A DNA stretch of 64,000 nucleotides, from contig QJNS01000056.1 in NCBI GenBank assembly GCA_004154925.1, positions 248,001 through 312,000 of the forward strand, read 5' to 3'. The first letter of the stretch is position 1; each line of letters starts with the position of its first letter. This DNA is from Monosporascus cannonballus. Lineage: Eukaryota; Ascomycota; Sordariomycetes; Xylariales. Shown here piece by piece: positions 12,024-25,332 of this stretch. The position numbers were made by a program, and so were the translations under genes. Under the pieces are notes generated by a model that saw nothing but the letters and a program-made list of their open reading frames with translations, was not told the origin of the DNA and ran no database searches.

Positions 12024-12679
12024 GATTTCTCTTTTCCCCAAATTTTGCCTTTAAAACTTTTATTTTCTTAGTAAATGTTACCGGTTTTTCATAATATCGG
12101 GTTGTGTTATTAAAAGTTGTCGTTAGGTTTTTTTTTACTATTTGTCGGCAAAACCTGCTTTTTATCTTTGACGATTTTAATTTCGAAATTATACCGTACT
12201 TTTTATATTTTTCCAAGGGTTGGAAATAGGAAATCATGGAAAACTTTTCAAAAAGTAAAACTTGCGTTAAACGCGGATATCCTTATAACGAGACTGCCGT
12301 TTTTCTTTTTTTTTTTTTTTAGAAAATATTTGCATTAAGAACTAACGATTAAAACGAAAGAGGATTTTCGCAAAAAAACGTTTTTTAAAATTGTAAAAGT
12401 GTTATCAACGGGAAATAAATAAGGCCATTGTACGTTTGATCCGTTTTCGGAAACAAAAGGCGTTTTTTAGCTTAAAAGAAATAAAAATAATATAACGGGA
12501 ATTGTAATCGTTCGAAAAACTGGAAAAGCAAAAACGCTAGGAACAGGCTATTGCCAAGGTTTCCATAGCCGCATTAGTTCCTCCCGCTGGTCCCGTAAAT
12601 TGATTTGATATCGGTAATACCGATTAGTCCGTTAAAAATATTAATTAGAACGTAATTATTTTTGGTAGTTCCGTTATTA

Positions 12680-12790
12680 TTAGTAAAAGTTTTTCAACAG
12701 GCGTTAATCGTTAATAAGGTTTTTAGCGGATTTCCAGATGTTCTCGAAATCCGGGTATTTTTTCTACTTAACCAGATATTAGGTAAATCC
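12680..12790 (-). pseudogene. Chromodomain fragment of chromovirus C
   Basis: With stops read through, the minus strand gives YLVK, a stop where Trp is expected, then KKYPDFENIWKSAKNLIN: the retroelement chromodomain core with the second Trp kept. It is at the same distance from the 3' LTR as in A and E. Confidence 0.7.
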
Positions 12791-13609
12791 GTCTTATTTT
12801 CGTATATCGAAAATTTTTTCCATTTCGTATATTTGTTCGTCTTTTATTTCCATATTATATTATGCCGTACGTACCTTAATTATATCCCCTGTTAATTCGA
12901 ATAAAAACACGTAAAAATTGGATAAAATTTAACTTTTGATAAAAGTTCTATTTAATAGTTGTTTTCTAAGATTTTCTTGGCGATTTTGTATGGATCGACA
13001 TACTTAAAATCGAATATTTTGTTAGGTCGTTTTATTTAAATATTTTTAATAACGAAAAAAACAATTTCCCCTTTTTCAAAAATTAATCCCTTTAACTTTT
13101 TCTGGTTATAATATTTACTTATTTAATTCCCTGCAAATTTTGGTTCTATTTTTATTTTTTAATATAATTATCGTAATTATTTTAATATAAAAATTATTTT
13201 AACATTAATTAAAGTGTCGTTACGTATTTTTTTTGTAAACTTTTAAAATAAAACCAAAGTTTACGTTCGTTAATTTATTTTAATACTTTCGTAATAGCTG
13301 GTATTATAAGCTAATTATGCAATTAGCAATTTCTTAATCAATTATTTTATTCGTAATTAATATAATATCATAAATAAATTTCTAAGATTTAATGTATTTG
13401 TTTCATTAATTTAAAATCTAAATGCCTTAAATAATTTGTAATTTAGGCCGATATATACTATAAGGCCTTGCCAAAATCTAGATAAAAATATTAATATTTT
13501 ATTTAAAATAATTTCCATTAATAATCGGTATCTGTTGGAAATATATATAAAGAAAATATATATTATTTGTTTTGTATTTACGTTTTTGTAATAAGGTAAA
13601 AAATAGGAA

Positions 13610-13660
13610 AGTTTTGTAAATCGGTCGACGATTACAAAAAAATATCGTAATATATTTCTG
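13610..13660 (-). pseudogene. Integrase core fragment of chromovirus C
   Basis: The minus strand reads FVIVDRFTKLS, the conserved VVVDRFTK block of Ty3-type integrases. A and D carry the same block near 1825-1875 and 20035-20085 (in D the Asp reads Asn). The rest of the domain is broken by stops. Confidence 0.75.
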
Positions 13661-15039
13661 TAACTAAATCCTTTAATATATGAAGTTTAATAATAAAATC
13701 AAATATAATTAAATACTATAATCGCTTTGCAATTAATAATAACTATAACTTTTCGTATAGCTTAAGCCGTCGAATTTTTGTTTTAGCGTAAATATCGTAT
13801 TACCGTATAATTTTTCATATCGCTAATTTTATTTTAAAAAGAAATATATGCATTGAAGCCGTTTTCCAATTCTGTGAATTCTTGATATGCATATAACTAA
13901 TATTTATATATATTTCGCCCTAAAATCTTTTGGTATTTTTCTGGAATTTATATTTTTTTTTTTTTGGTTTTTTAAAATACTATCGTGGTATTACTAGATC
14001 CTTTAATACATATTTAAGGGTACTGCTCGAATTGTCGCAATCTGTCGTAAACCTAAATATCCTTTTATAATAATATCGAAAACTATATAGCTAACTGTAA
14101 TTAATTCTTTTCATGGTTTGGTCGTTTATTTAAGGTATTTGCTCTGCTATTCTTTAAACCTTTCTTATGAATAATAACAAAATCGAAGTTCGCCAATTTT
14201 TTCGCGTAACGAAATTATCATTCTATAAATTTCCTGGTCGTATTAAATGGGGTAAGATTTTGATAATTCGTATAAATTTTAATCTGGTGCAAATTTCCCT
14301 TTAGGAAATACCTAAATTCTCGGAATACTATGATAATGGCCATAAATCTTTTATTTGGAATACCGTAATTAAATTCGGCTTTTTTTTAACTTGTACGAAA
14401 AAAATAAAATAAGATGCAATTTGCTTTAATTATTTCCTTATCCAATTATTATGTCCAATACGTAATTCGAAATATCGGTTTTTAGTTTAACAGAGCGATT
14501 TAAATCATATATAATTAATACTGGTTTGCTAGTAATCGCATTTTTGATATCCTGAAATACTTTTTCTGTTTCGGACGTCCATTTAATTTTCTTTTTTTCG
14601 TAAGGTTCGTTAAAGGTATAGTTATTTTACTAAAGTTTCGAATAAACTTTCTATAATAGTTGGCAAATCTAAGGAATACCTATATCTCCTTAACCGTCGT
14701 TAACGTCTACCATTTTATGATTACAGCAATTTTCTTAAGGTTTATCTTAATATGTCCTGAAATAATAATATGTCGCAAATATTCCATTTTCTTTACGTAA
14801 AATTAATTATTTTTTTGCGTTAATGAATAACTTTACGTCCTATAAGGCTTAAAGGGCTTTATAGGCATATTCTATGTATGCTTTTTTCCGTTTTTAAGAA
14901 AATAAGAATATCGGCAAAATAATATACGACGAAAATATCGAGATATTTTTATAGTATTAATTAAATATTCGTTAGAAGATTGTTGATACGTTCGTAAATC
15001 CCATTAATATAACCAAATATTTAAATGATTTGTATTTCG

Positions 15040-15290
15040 TTCTGAAAATTATTTTTTATTCGTATCTTTTTTTAATTTTAATAAGGCTATATTTATTTTT
15101 AAAATCAAATACTGTAAATTATTTGGTTTCGTAAAGTCGGTTTTTTATTTCTGTAACCAGGGATAATAAAATTCGATTTTTAATAATGGTATCGTTTAGC
15201 TGTCGATAGTTAACGATAAGTCGCAATTTTCCGTTCTTTTTCGGCATAAAGAATATAAGATATCCTACTAATAATTTCGAAGGTCGAATC
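15040..15290 (-). pseudogene. Reverse transcriptase core fragment of chromovirus C
   Basis: The minus strand gives FMPKKNGKLRLIVNYRQLND and then IIKNRILLSLVTEIKNRLYE, a clear Ty3-type RT finger/palm segment. VDYR has become VNYR. Downstream RT motifs are interrupted by stops. Confidence 0.85.
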
Positions 15291-17624
15291 TATTCTTTTT
15301 ATAACTAATTTTAAGGTATTTCTTTTTAAAAAATATATAATTTATTTGCGCCAAAATTATAAATAAAGTAAAACTTCGTCGAAATCTCTTTTAAGGATTA
15401 TTTTATAATTTTATTCGTTATATTTTAATAATTTCGTATTAAGTTCCTTTTTGAAAAGTTGTTCGTATTTATAATATTACGGTAATATATTAATCAGATT
15501 CCTTAACTTTTGAGCTGCTGTTTTAAATCGTTATTTAGTTATTTTAGTTTCGCTTTAATAATAATAACGATATATCGTATTTTTCCTTGATACCCGTTTT
15601 TTTTCTTATGTTTTATCCCTTTAAATAATAAGGTTTTTATCGTATTCCTGTGTTTGTATTCGTCGCTATTATTAATCGAATATTAAAATTTTAATTCTTT
15701 TTGTTTGTTAATAATATATAAAGTAAATTCTATTTGGCTAATTCCTTTATTAATCAAAATTTCGTATTAACATATCTATAATAATCTTAAGATTATATCG
15801 TAATTCCTAAATAAAACGATGTTAAAATTAACTATTTAATATCATTTTTGGACAATAATCTGAAAATAATTAATTTCGCGTATAATTTTTTCGTTATCAT
15901 AAACGAATTCTTAATTTTCGGTATTCGTCGTTATATAAGGTTTTAAGTTATATCTTTATAAAAATTTAAACTTATTAATCATATTTAATGCAATATAATT
16001 CCTATCCAATGTTCCGTAATCTATTATTACGGTATACCAGTATATTCTGATCCGTATATCTAAAGTAATAAAGTTATTAACAGTTTCTATTATCGCGTTT
16101 AACGCCCTTTTTAAAAAATTCTCTTTAATTCCTTTAGGTTTCGTTATCTTACGGTTTTTTATAGATAACCTTTTTTTTTAATTTCTATTCGAATTTATCG
16201 AACCTTATTTATATTTTTACGTTTAGCGCGTTAAGCTATTATATTTATCTTTATTGTTAATGTATTTCTCCTTTAAATCATATTAATTGCTTTTAATTTT
16301 GATATAATTCTATTCCTTGTCGAATAAATTATTTTCTTATATTTTTGAATGCATCCTATTATGCCTTATCTTAATTATTATTATAAAAATCTTTTATAAA
16401 TTTACGTATTTCTTCTTTAATAACCTTTTTTTCGTAAATATCTATAATAAATGCTAATTGAAAATAAAAATTCGTAATAACTTTTTCGTAATATTTTTTT
16501 TACTATACGCTAAATTCACTCCTTTTCTGTTTGGTAATTATATTATTAATAATGATAAAAAGGGTTTTTTACAGGTATTATTTTCTTTCGAACCAGCTTT
16601 TTGTTTCCGCTAATTGCTAAATATCCTCTAGGGCTATAAATCGAAAATATCGATATTATTAGTTATCGTTTTTGTTATTTCCGGTACGGTTTAGAAAATG
16701 GAATTTTTTATAATATATAAAGGTAATCCGTTCATAAATATACTATTTCGTTTTTCCATAATCGGGATATTTACGTTATTGACAATATATGCCATATATT
16801 CTGCCGTATCGATCAGGGGTTCCGGAACAAACTTCTTTTATTTAATCCTTGTATTCGCGTAATTATTTGTTAATACTTCTTATTATGTTCGCAATATTTG
16901 TTAAGCCAACTTTCTGGCTTTTTATATTTTTTATTAGACTTTTTGCTATAAGAGGTTTGGTATATACTTAAGCAAAATCATATTAACAGATTTGCTTTCG
17001 TTCCGTTAATTTTCTCGACATTATCCCTTAGGTATAAGTTTTTAATCGTTTTAATAGAGCTTTTTAAATATTTTTCATTATATTATTTTATATTCCATTT
17101 TGTTACAATTACAACATTTAATTTGGCTTTAATCTTTACTGTAAGTAATACTTAATTCTATAAAGCCTGGTTTTATGCCGTAAAAAATATTACTACGTCG
17201 AAAAACGTTAATGGTCACTATATATCGGGATTTGTTATTATTTTTTCTTTTAGTACTTTTTATATGGCATACGTATTATCGATCGTTAATCTTAATTATT
17301 ATAACGATATAATCCGATAAATCATTAGGCCGATGAAGTTTAAAAAGTTTTTCTTATATTTTTTTAGGCCGTCGAAAAACTTAACTATTAATGCTTTTTG
17401 TTCTTATTTTAATTTATCAGCTAATTAAACTAACGTACTGCCGTAATTAAATATGGAGTTTTTAATCGTAATTATTATATTTATATTTCGGCTTTTATTT
17501 TTTGGTTCATTATTCCAAAATTATTCGTTAATATTTATTCGAATTATTTATAATCGTTATATATTCGTATTACCTTTGGGCTTCGTTTTTCGATTAACAC
17601 AATAACAAAACAACGTATTTTCTT

Positions 17625-17629
17625 ATAAC
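17625..17629. repeat. Left target duplication of chromovirus D (ATAAC)
   Basis: ATAAC directly precedes the D LTR start TGTGACGAGC. The same five bases follow the right LTR at 24800-24804. Five-base duplications are normal for Ty3-type integrases. Confidence 0.92.
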
Positions 17630-18027
17630 TGTGACGAGCTATGCGGTTTAACCAACTATTAAACCTTAGTCGTACGGGTTTATGTTAGCAGGAGTATCGT
17701 GGGAATCTGAGCAATAAATACAGTAATCGTATTATATTTTGTAACACTAAAAGTGCCATAGGTAACTATATTATATTACAAACGATTGGTATTAATAAAT
17801 GTTGCAAACTAAAGCTATCTAGATTATGGAAATAATAAATATATATATCTTGATTTCCCCCGTCTCTGTCGAACCTAGCTTTATAGGCTTTACGATCGAT
17901 CTTATTAAGCCTGGCTCTATGGGCTTTATGATCCATCCTATCGAGCCATTACGTAATTCGACCCACATGGCTTAATTAATTTTTATCGCGACCGTTTTCC
18001 GAGGCCGCAGCCTGTCGGGTTATAACA
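17630..18027 (-). repeat. 3' LTR of chromovirus D (398 bp)
   Basis: TGTGACGAGC...GGTTATAACA on the plus strand. It contains two tandem copies of a ~36-bp unit (17868-17950, AGCCTGGCTCTATGGGCTTT type); the other LTR has one, which exactly explains the 36-bp length difference. Confidence 0.92.
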
Positions 18028-18669
18028 TAATCCTCTTTTTCCGTAATTTTCGTTCCGAAAAATTTTTTTTGTAAGTCCTCCATTCGCCATTATGTTGGGC
18101 CATATTAAAAAACCGATTAACCGAAAAACAAAAAAGCGAAATAACTTGTTTAAATTAATTACTTTTCGAACCGTAAATATGCCCCTATATTTTTATTGTA
18201 TTCCTCGCGGGTTATTATTTTGTTATGTTTTTTTATTCGATTTTTCCCGATACGAAAAATACGTAACCCGAAATTAAGGTTTTTATAATGTTAACGGTTT
18301 TTGCATTTTTTAATTTGAAAAGCTTATTTCCAACTATTTTAAGGTTAAAACGGAATTTAAAAAAGCCAAGGAAAAAACGGTATAGGCGCAAGTTAAGATT
18401 TGTCGTTTTCGAAAACAAAAAAAATCATGGGCCGACCGTATAAAACGTATGTTATCCCGTAGGCTTTAATTCCTGGAAAAGTTGGATAAGTTGGAACGTT
18501 AAGAAAATTAGGCCGAATTAGAGCCTGCTAAGGCCATAACGGCGGCGACCGCACCTTTTTTCGATTAATCCAATCTAGAATCCATAGATTGGTCGTTTAT
18601 TAATTAAGGAATTTTTGACTTTGCTAATTTCGGCATTATTGGTAAAAGTTTTTTAATAGGCGCTAAGTA

Positions 18670-19127
18670 CACTTGGAGACCAAATGGAGCCGTGCACTGG
18701 CCGATTTCTCACCTAAACACACCATATTTACTTTACTATAATAAATTACAGAAAAACAGTAAAAATACCAGGCGAATACCGATGCATAAATTAATGTATA
18801 ATTGTTTTGTTTTTAAGGTTAATTATCATTTTAATTATATTATCTACGAACAGAACATAAAATTTTACTTGGTAATAACCCTTTACATAGTAAAAATTTC
18901 AAATTCTATGTAATAATACGTAAAGTAATATTTTCGTAACGATAATTTCCGTATTGATTATAATATTTAACGAATTATATAAAATATAGTTAAATTAATC
19001 AAAGTTTTATAAAGTTATTATTTTTGCTTAATTTTATTTAATTTATTTGTATTATTATGTCCGGTGTAAAAAGCCTATGTTTTGGTAAGAAATAGGTGGG
19101 CGCACGGTTCCAATTGACCGATTAGTG
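18670..19127. mobile_element. 458-bp MITE inside the chromodomain region of D
   Basis: Flanked by TA on both sides (18668-18669 and 19128-19129). The ends are imperfect inverted repeats: left CACTTGGAGACCAAATGGAG, right (reverse complement) CACTAATCGGTCAATTGGAA, both followed by CCGTGC. Elements A and C are continuous at this point, confirming an insertion. The end sequence resembles that of the Tc1 element at 60810-62149, suggesting a non-autonomous relative. The short open frame inside looks like chance. Confidence 0.82.
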
Positions 19128-19129
19128 TA

Positions 19130-19210
19130 TTAATAAAGTTCTTAACGAGTTCCCAGGTGTTTTCGGAATCCGGGTGCTTTTTTTATTTAATTAAATACTG
19201 GGTAAATTTA
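19130..19210 (-). pseudogene. Chromodomain fragment of chromovirus D, truncated by MITE
   Basis: The minus strand gives YLIK, a stop at the expected first Trp, then KKHPDSENTWELVKNFIN, with the second conserved Trp intact. The reading is cut by the MITE immediately afterwards. This is the best preserved chromodomain core in the window. Confidence 0.78.
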
Positions 19211-22200
19211 TTTTGCTTGCGTATGTCGAAAATTTTCTTTGTTTCGTATATTTGTTCGTTTTTTATTTCCATACTATCCTATGCCGTATACATTTTAATT
19301 ATATTTGTTATTAATTCGAATAAAAAAACGTGAAAAATTAAATAAAGTTTAACTTTTGGTAAAAACTTTAATTAATAATTATTTTCTGAAATTCTTGTGA
19401 CGATTTTATATAAACCGATATATTTAAAATCCAATTTTTATTGGGTTTTTTTATTTAAATATTTTTTGTAATAAGGAAAATTATTTTCCCTTTTTCGAAA
19501 ATTATTTTTTTTAACTTTTTTTAATTGTAATATTTACTTGTTTAATTTCGTACGAATTTTAATTTTGTTTTTATTTTTTGGCATAGTTATTATAATTATT
19601 TTAACGTAAAGATTATTTAAATATTGATTAAATTATCGTTACGTATTTCTTTCTAGATTTCTAGAATACAATCAAAATTTATATTCGCAAATAATATTTT
19701 AATACTTTCGTAATAATAGGCATTATAAGCTAGTTATGCGATTAATAATTTTTTAACCCAGTTATTTTATTCATCATTAATGTAATATTGTAAATAAGCT
19801 TTTAAAATTTAACTTATCCGTTCCGTTTATTTATTTGTTTAACGTTTAAAGACGTTAAATAATTTATAATTTAAACCGATTTATATTTTAAAGCTTTGCC
19901 AAAACTTATATGCGAAAATTAATCCTTTATTTGATATAATTTTTATTAGTAATCCGTATATGCTAAAAATATATTTGGAGAAAAAGTATCCCAGTTATTT
20001 GGCATTTATATCCTCGTAATATAATAAAAAATAAGAAAGTTTCGTAAATCGATTAACGATTACGAAAATGCTATCGTAATATATTCCTGTAATTAAATTT
20101 TTAACATAAGAAATTTGGTAATGAAGTTAAATATAACTAAGTATTATGGTTGTTTTGCGACTGGTAATAGTTGTAATTTTCCGTATGGCTTATATTGTCG
20201 AATTTTTGCTTTAGCGCAAATATCGTATTGTTGTATAATTTTCTGTACTATTAATTTTATTTTAAAAAAGGAATATGTACGTCGAAATCGCTTTAAGGTT
20301 TTATGGATCCCAAAATATTCATATAACTAATGTTTGTGTATTTTTCGTACTAAATTCTTTTGATATTTTTCTGGAACCTATATTTTATCCGTTTTTCGTT
20401 TTTTAAAAGATCTTTATTACATTATTAAATCCTTTAATGTATATTATTAAGTATTACTCGAATTATCGTAATTTGTTATAAGCGTAAATGTTTTTTTCTA
20501 ATAATATCGAAAATTCTATAACGAATTTTGGCCAATTTTTTTGGAAGTTAAACCGCTTTTTTAAAATATTTGTTTTGCCGTTTTTTAAACCTTTTTTATA
20601 AATAATTACGAAATCGAAATTCGCCAATTTTTTTGCATAACGAAATTATTATCCTGTAAATTTTTTTTATTGTAATAAATCGAGTAAAACTTTAATAATC
20701 TTTATAAACCTTAATCTGGTATAAGTTTTCTTTTTAGAAATGCCTAAACTCTCAAAATACCATAATAATAGCCATAAATTCCTTATATAGGATGCCGTAA
20801 TTAAGTTCGGCTTTTTTCAACTTATACGAAAAAAATGTAATAAGGTACAATTTGCCTTAATTATTTCGATATCTGATTACTACGCTTAATACGTAATCCG
20901 AAATATCGATTTTTAGTGTAATAGGACGGTTTAAATCGTACATAATTAATACTGATTTGTTAATAATTGCATCCTTAATATTCTGAAATACTTTTTCCGT
21001 ATTTGGTATTTATTTAAATTCTATATTTTTTTCGTAAAGTTCGTTAAGGGTATAATAATTTTAATAAAGTTTCGAATAAACCTTTTGTAAAAATTGGCGA
21101 ATCCAAAAAATACCTATATTTTTTTAATTATTATTAATATTTTTCATTTTATAATTATAGCGATTTTCTTGGAATCTATTTTGATATATCCTAAGGTAAT
21201 AATATATTCCAAATATTTCATTTTTTGTTTATAGAATTAATTTTTTTTGTATTAACAAGTAACTTTGTAAAATGTAAAATGTAAAGAACCTTATAAACGT
21301 CTTTTATATATGGTTTTTCCGTCTTTAAGAAAATAAGAATATCGTCGAGGTAGCAAACGACAAAAATATCGAGATATTTTCGTAATATATAATTTATTAT
21401 CGGTTAGAAGGTTGCTGGTACGTTCGTAAGTTCTATTAGTATAACTAAATATTAAACAATTCGTATTTCGTTTTAAAAGCGGTTTTTATTCGTATTCTTT
21501 TAATCATAATTAGGTTGTATTTATTTTTAAAATTAAACGTTATAAATTATTTAATTTCGTAAAGTTGGTTTTTTATTTCCGTAATAAGGGGTAATGGTAT
21601 TCGATTTTTAATAATGATATTATTTAATTGTCGATAATTAATTACAAATTATAATTTTCTATTTTCTTTAAGTACGAAAAATATTAGGTATTTTGCGGGT
21701 AACTTTCAAGCTTAAATCCATTTTTTATATCTAATTTTCCAGGTATTTTCTGAGAATACGTAGCTCGTTTCCGTTAAAGTTATAAATGGGGTAAAACTTC
21801 GTCGAAAATCCTTTTTTAAAAATTATTTCGCAATTTTATTTATTATGTTTTAATAATTTTGTATCAAGCTTTTTCCTAAAAAGCGATTTATATTTATGGC
21901 ATTACTGTAATATATTAATTAAATCTTTTAATTTTTAGGGTTGTTATTATTATTATTCCAAATCGTTATTTAGTTATTTTAATTTCGCTTTAATAATAAT
22001 AACGATACATCGTATTTTTTTAATCCTTATTTGTTTTCTTATATTTTGTTCTTTTAGATAATAAGGTTTTTATCGTATTTTTATATTTGTATTTGTTATT
22101 ATCATTAATCGAATGTTAAAATTTTAATTTCTTTTTTTTATTTATTAATAAGGTATAAGGTAAACCTTACTTAATTAATCCCTGTATTAATTAAAATTCC

Positions 22201-23639
22201 GTATTAAAGTATTTATAATAATCCTATAATTATATTATAATTCCTAAATAAAACGATTTGGAAATTAATTATTTAATATCGTTTTTTAACAAAAATCTGA
22301 AAATAATTAATTTTATGTATAATTTTTTCGTTATTATAAACAAATTCCTAACTTTCGGTATTCGTTGTTATATTAAGTTTTAATTTGTATTTTTATGGCA
22401 GTTTAAACTTATTAATTATATCTGTTGCAATATAATTCCTCCCTAGAATTCCGTAATCCACCATTACAGTATACCAGTACGTTTTAATTTGTATTTCTAA
22501 AACAATAAGATCGTTAACGTTTTTTATCGTCGCGGTTAAAACTTTTTTTAAAACTTTTTTTTAACTTTTCTAGACTTTATTATCCTGAAGCCTTTTTATA
22601 AGTAACTTTTTTTTAAATTCCTATTCGAATTTATTGAATTTTGTTTATATTTTTTGTTTTACGTATTAAACTGTTATGTTTATCGTTATTATCGGCATAT
22701 TATCTTTTGAAATTATATTAATTATATCTGATTTTGTTGTAAATTCTTTTCTTATTAAATAAATTGTTTTTTTATATTTATAATTATATCTTATTATATA
22801 TTATTCTGATTATCGTTTTAAAGATTTCTTATAAATTAACGTATTTTCTTTTTAATAACTTTTTTTTCGTAAAGATCCGCAGTAAATATTAGTTAAAAAT
22901 AAAAATCTGTATTAACTTTTTAATAATACTTTTTAACTATACGTAAAATTAATTCTTTTTCCGTTTAATAATTACATTATCCATAATAATAAACAGGGTT
23001 TTTTTGCAGGTATTACTTTGCTTTAGGCCAGCTTTTTATTTCGGCCAGTTACTAGATATTTCCTGGGGCTATAGATCGAAAATATCGATATTATTATTTA
23101 TTATTTTTATTATTTCCGATACGGTTTAAAAAATCGAATCCCGTATAATGTATACACGTAGTTCGTTCGTAAATATATTATTTGCATTTTTCGTAATCGG
23201 GATATCCTCGTCGTCAATAATATATAGTATATATTTTGCCGTATCGATCAGGGGTTCCGGGACAGATTTTTTCTGTTTAATTCTGGTATTCGCATAATTA
23301 TTTTTATAACGTTTTTATTATATTCCTAATATCTGTTAAATTAAATTTCTGGCTTTTCGTATTTCTCGTTAAATCTTTTATCGTAATAATCCTTATTAAA
23401 CTTTTTGTTATAGATCTAATATATATTTAACTTAGATTATATTAATAACTTTATTATTATTTCCTTATTTATTCTTAAATTATTTTTCCGATATAGGGAT
23501 CCAGTTATTTTACTGTGGTTTTTTAAGTTTTCTGCATTTGTAAACCTTATATCTTTTTTTGCCACAATTAAAGCATTTAATCTGGCTCCAGTTTTATTTA
23601 TAAGTAATGCCGAATTCTATAAATCCTGGCACCGTTCCA

Positions 23640-24377
23640 TAAGAAATAAAAGGTATATCTCGTTTCTTCCCTTGGTTAAATTTATTATATCCCGAACGTA
23701 AGGCGTATTACCCTTTTTTTTCTTAACGTCGTTTAAAGTGTCCGTTATCGATTTTAATTATTTTTATAATATATGGGTTTAGGGTAACTAATCGCTTAAT
23801 TCGAATAATTTTATTCTTTATATTATTCTTTAACCTTTTGTAAAACATATCAATAAAAATGTCGGTTTCGTTATTTTCCCATCCGGCTTTTCCGCAAAAT
23901 TTTTAAAAGTTACGGCGTATTTGAATACGGGTCCTTTTTATTAGAATTATAAAAATTATTAAACCGTAAATCGTTTTTTATTCGAATTGCCGAAATTATT
24001 CAGCATTTTATTTCGAAATTAATATAAAGTAAAAAATTTTCGTTAATAAAATCTTTTTTATCTGATATTCTTATTTGCAGAAAACTTTTCATAATAGATT
24101 TAAATTAATTAGCCGTATTTTACGTTAGGCATATTTTTATTACTAAGACCATATCCGATGGATTATTAAGGTTTAGAAAACGAAAATAAATTCGTGTCTA
24201 AATTAAGAAAATCTAAGGGTTACTTTTTTTATTATAAAGTTCCGGCTTTTTGGGCTTTATGCGGGCGAAAAAGGTTTGGGTAAATAGCATAACCTTAAGT
24301 TGTCGAATTTCTTTTTCCAGTTTCCGAATTCGAGTTTAAAACTGCTAAATAAGTGTTTCCTAAGCGTTAATCGACAT
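23640..24377 (-). pseudogene. gag pseudogene of chromovirus D
   Basis: From a start at 24377 the minus strand reads MSINAQ, then a coiled-coil-like segment (TRIRKLEKEIRQLK), then a helical capsid-like stretch including YFRFLNLNNPSDMVL. Gag forms the virus-like particle. A, C and E begin gag with an unrelated sequence (of the type SKQPEQPIY-VL-NPDI), so D has a different gag N-terminal module joined to a related pol. Several TAA codons replace likely CAA codons. The assignment as gag rests on position and fold-like character rather than a decisive motif. Confidence 0.6.
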
Positions 24378-24437
24378 TTTAACAGTGTTAAATATTGCTC
24401 AAATTTTAATAGTACTATTAAATAAAAACTTGCAACA

Positions 24438-24799
24438 TATAACAAATTATACGGTTTAACCAATTATTAAATCTTAATCGTACGGGTTTATGTTAATAGG
24501 AATATTGTGGGAATCTAAATAATAAATATAATAATCGTATTACGTTTCGTAATACTAAAAATGCTTTGGGTAACGATATTTTATTATAAACGATTAATAT
24601 TGATAAATGTTATAAACTAAAGCTATCTAAATTATGGAAATAATAAGTGTATATATCTTGATTTCCCCCGTCCCTATCGAGCCTGGCTCTATGGGCTTTA
24701 CGATCGATCCTGTCGAGCCATCACGTGACTCGACCCACATGGCTTAGTCAATTCTTGTCGCGACCGTTTTCCGAGGCCGCAGCCTGTCGAGTCATAACA
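24438..24799 (-). repeat. 5' LTR of chromovirus D (362 bp)
   Basis: Matches 17630-18027 with mostly transition differences; its first 17 bases differ from the other copy only by G-to-A or C-to-T. It carries one copy of the 36-bp unit. ATAAC (24800-24804) follows as the target duplication. Confidence 0.92.
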
Positions 24800-25332
24800 A
24801 TAACGGGCTTAAATTAAATAGCCGCATCTTCGGTAAGTCGTCGGATTACGAATTTAATTCGTATAATAAGAATAATAAGTCGAATAAAAAACAATACTCG
24901 AAATATATTTAGCATTAAATTAAAGACAATTACAAGTTAATTTAAGTTCCGTTAAAAGATTCCAGATTAAAAAGCTTAAGGACCTTTCCTAATTCCTTAA
25001 TGGAATTTAACTGGATAACTTAATTCGTTCGAAAAGGCTTTCCGGTTTCGAAAATCTTTTTTTCTTTAAATTTCTTATAGGCGGCTTAAAAAAACGTTAT
25101 AAAGTTATTATTATTTTTTTTAAATTAAATAATACGTTCGTTTATAATATCCAGACTTCGAAAAATTTCTTCGCGAACAAAACAAAGGTTTTTTTTTCTT
25201 TCTTAGATTCCATTCTAATATCCGGGTTATTAAGAACTTAGTAAATAGGCTGTTCGGGCTGCTTACTAGTAAACATAATATCGGCGATATTGCTCAAGAT
25301 TTAACGGTATTATTGAATAAAAGTTTGCAACG

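Larger units (their letters stand above)
17630..24799 (-). mobile_element. Ty3/gypsy chromovirus D, complete, nested in C
   Basis: A 7.17-kb minus-strand element with both LTRs, TG...CA ends, a purine tract beside the 3' LTR (18030-18042) and a perfect 5-bp target duplication. Its pol aligns with A, C and E, but the gag N-terminal part and U3 are different. The chromodomain coding region near 19130-19210 is cut by a 458-bp MITE. The integrase core reads FVIVNRFTKLS near 20035-20085 and a degraded RT lies near 21450-21700. Stops throughout make it inactive. Sequence on both sides joins into chromovirus C, so D inserted later. Confidence 0.92.

Noticed and set aside
12662..12895. Plus-strand hydrophobic 77-codon open frame
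   Set aside because: Antisense to the chromodomain and adjacent pol of element C.
18692..18913. 73-codon open frame inside the 458-bp MITE
   Set aside because: Random composition, too short for a transposase; the MITE is defined by its ends instead.
24257..24463. Minus-strand 68-codon open frame
   Set aside because: Runs out of frame with the gag start at 24377 and crosses the LTR border.
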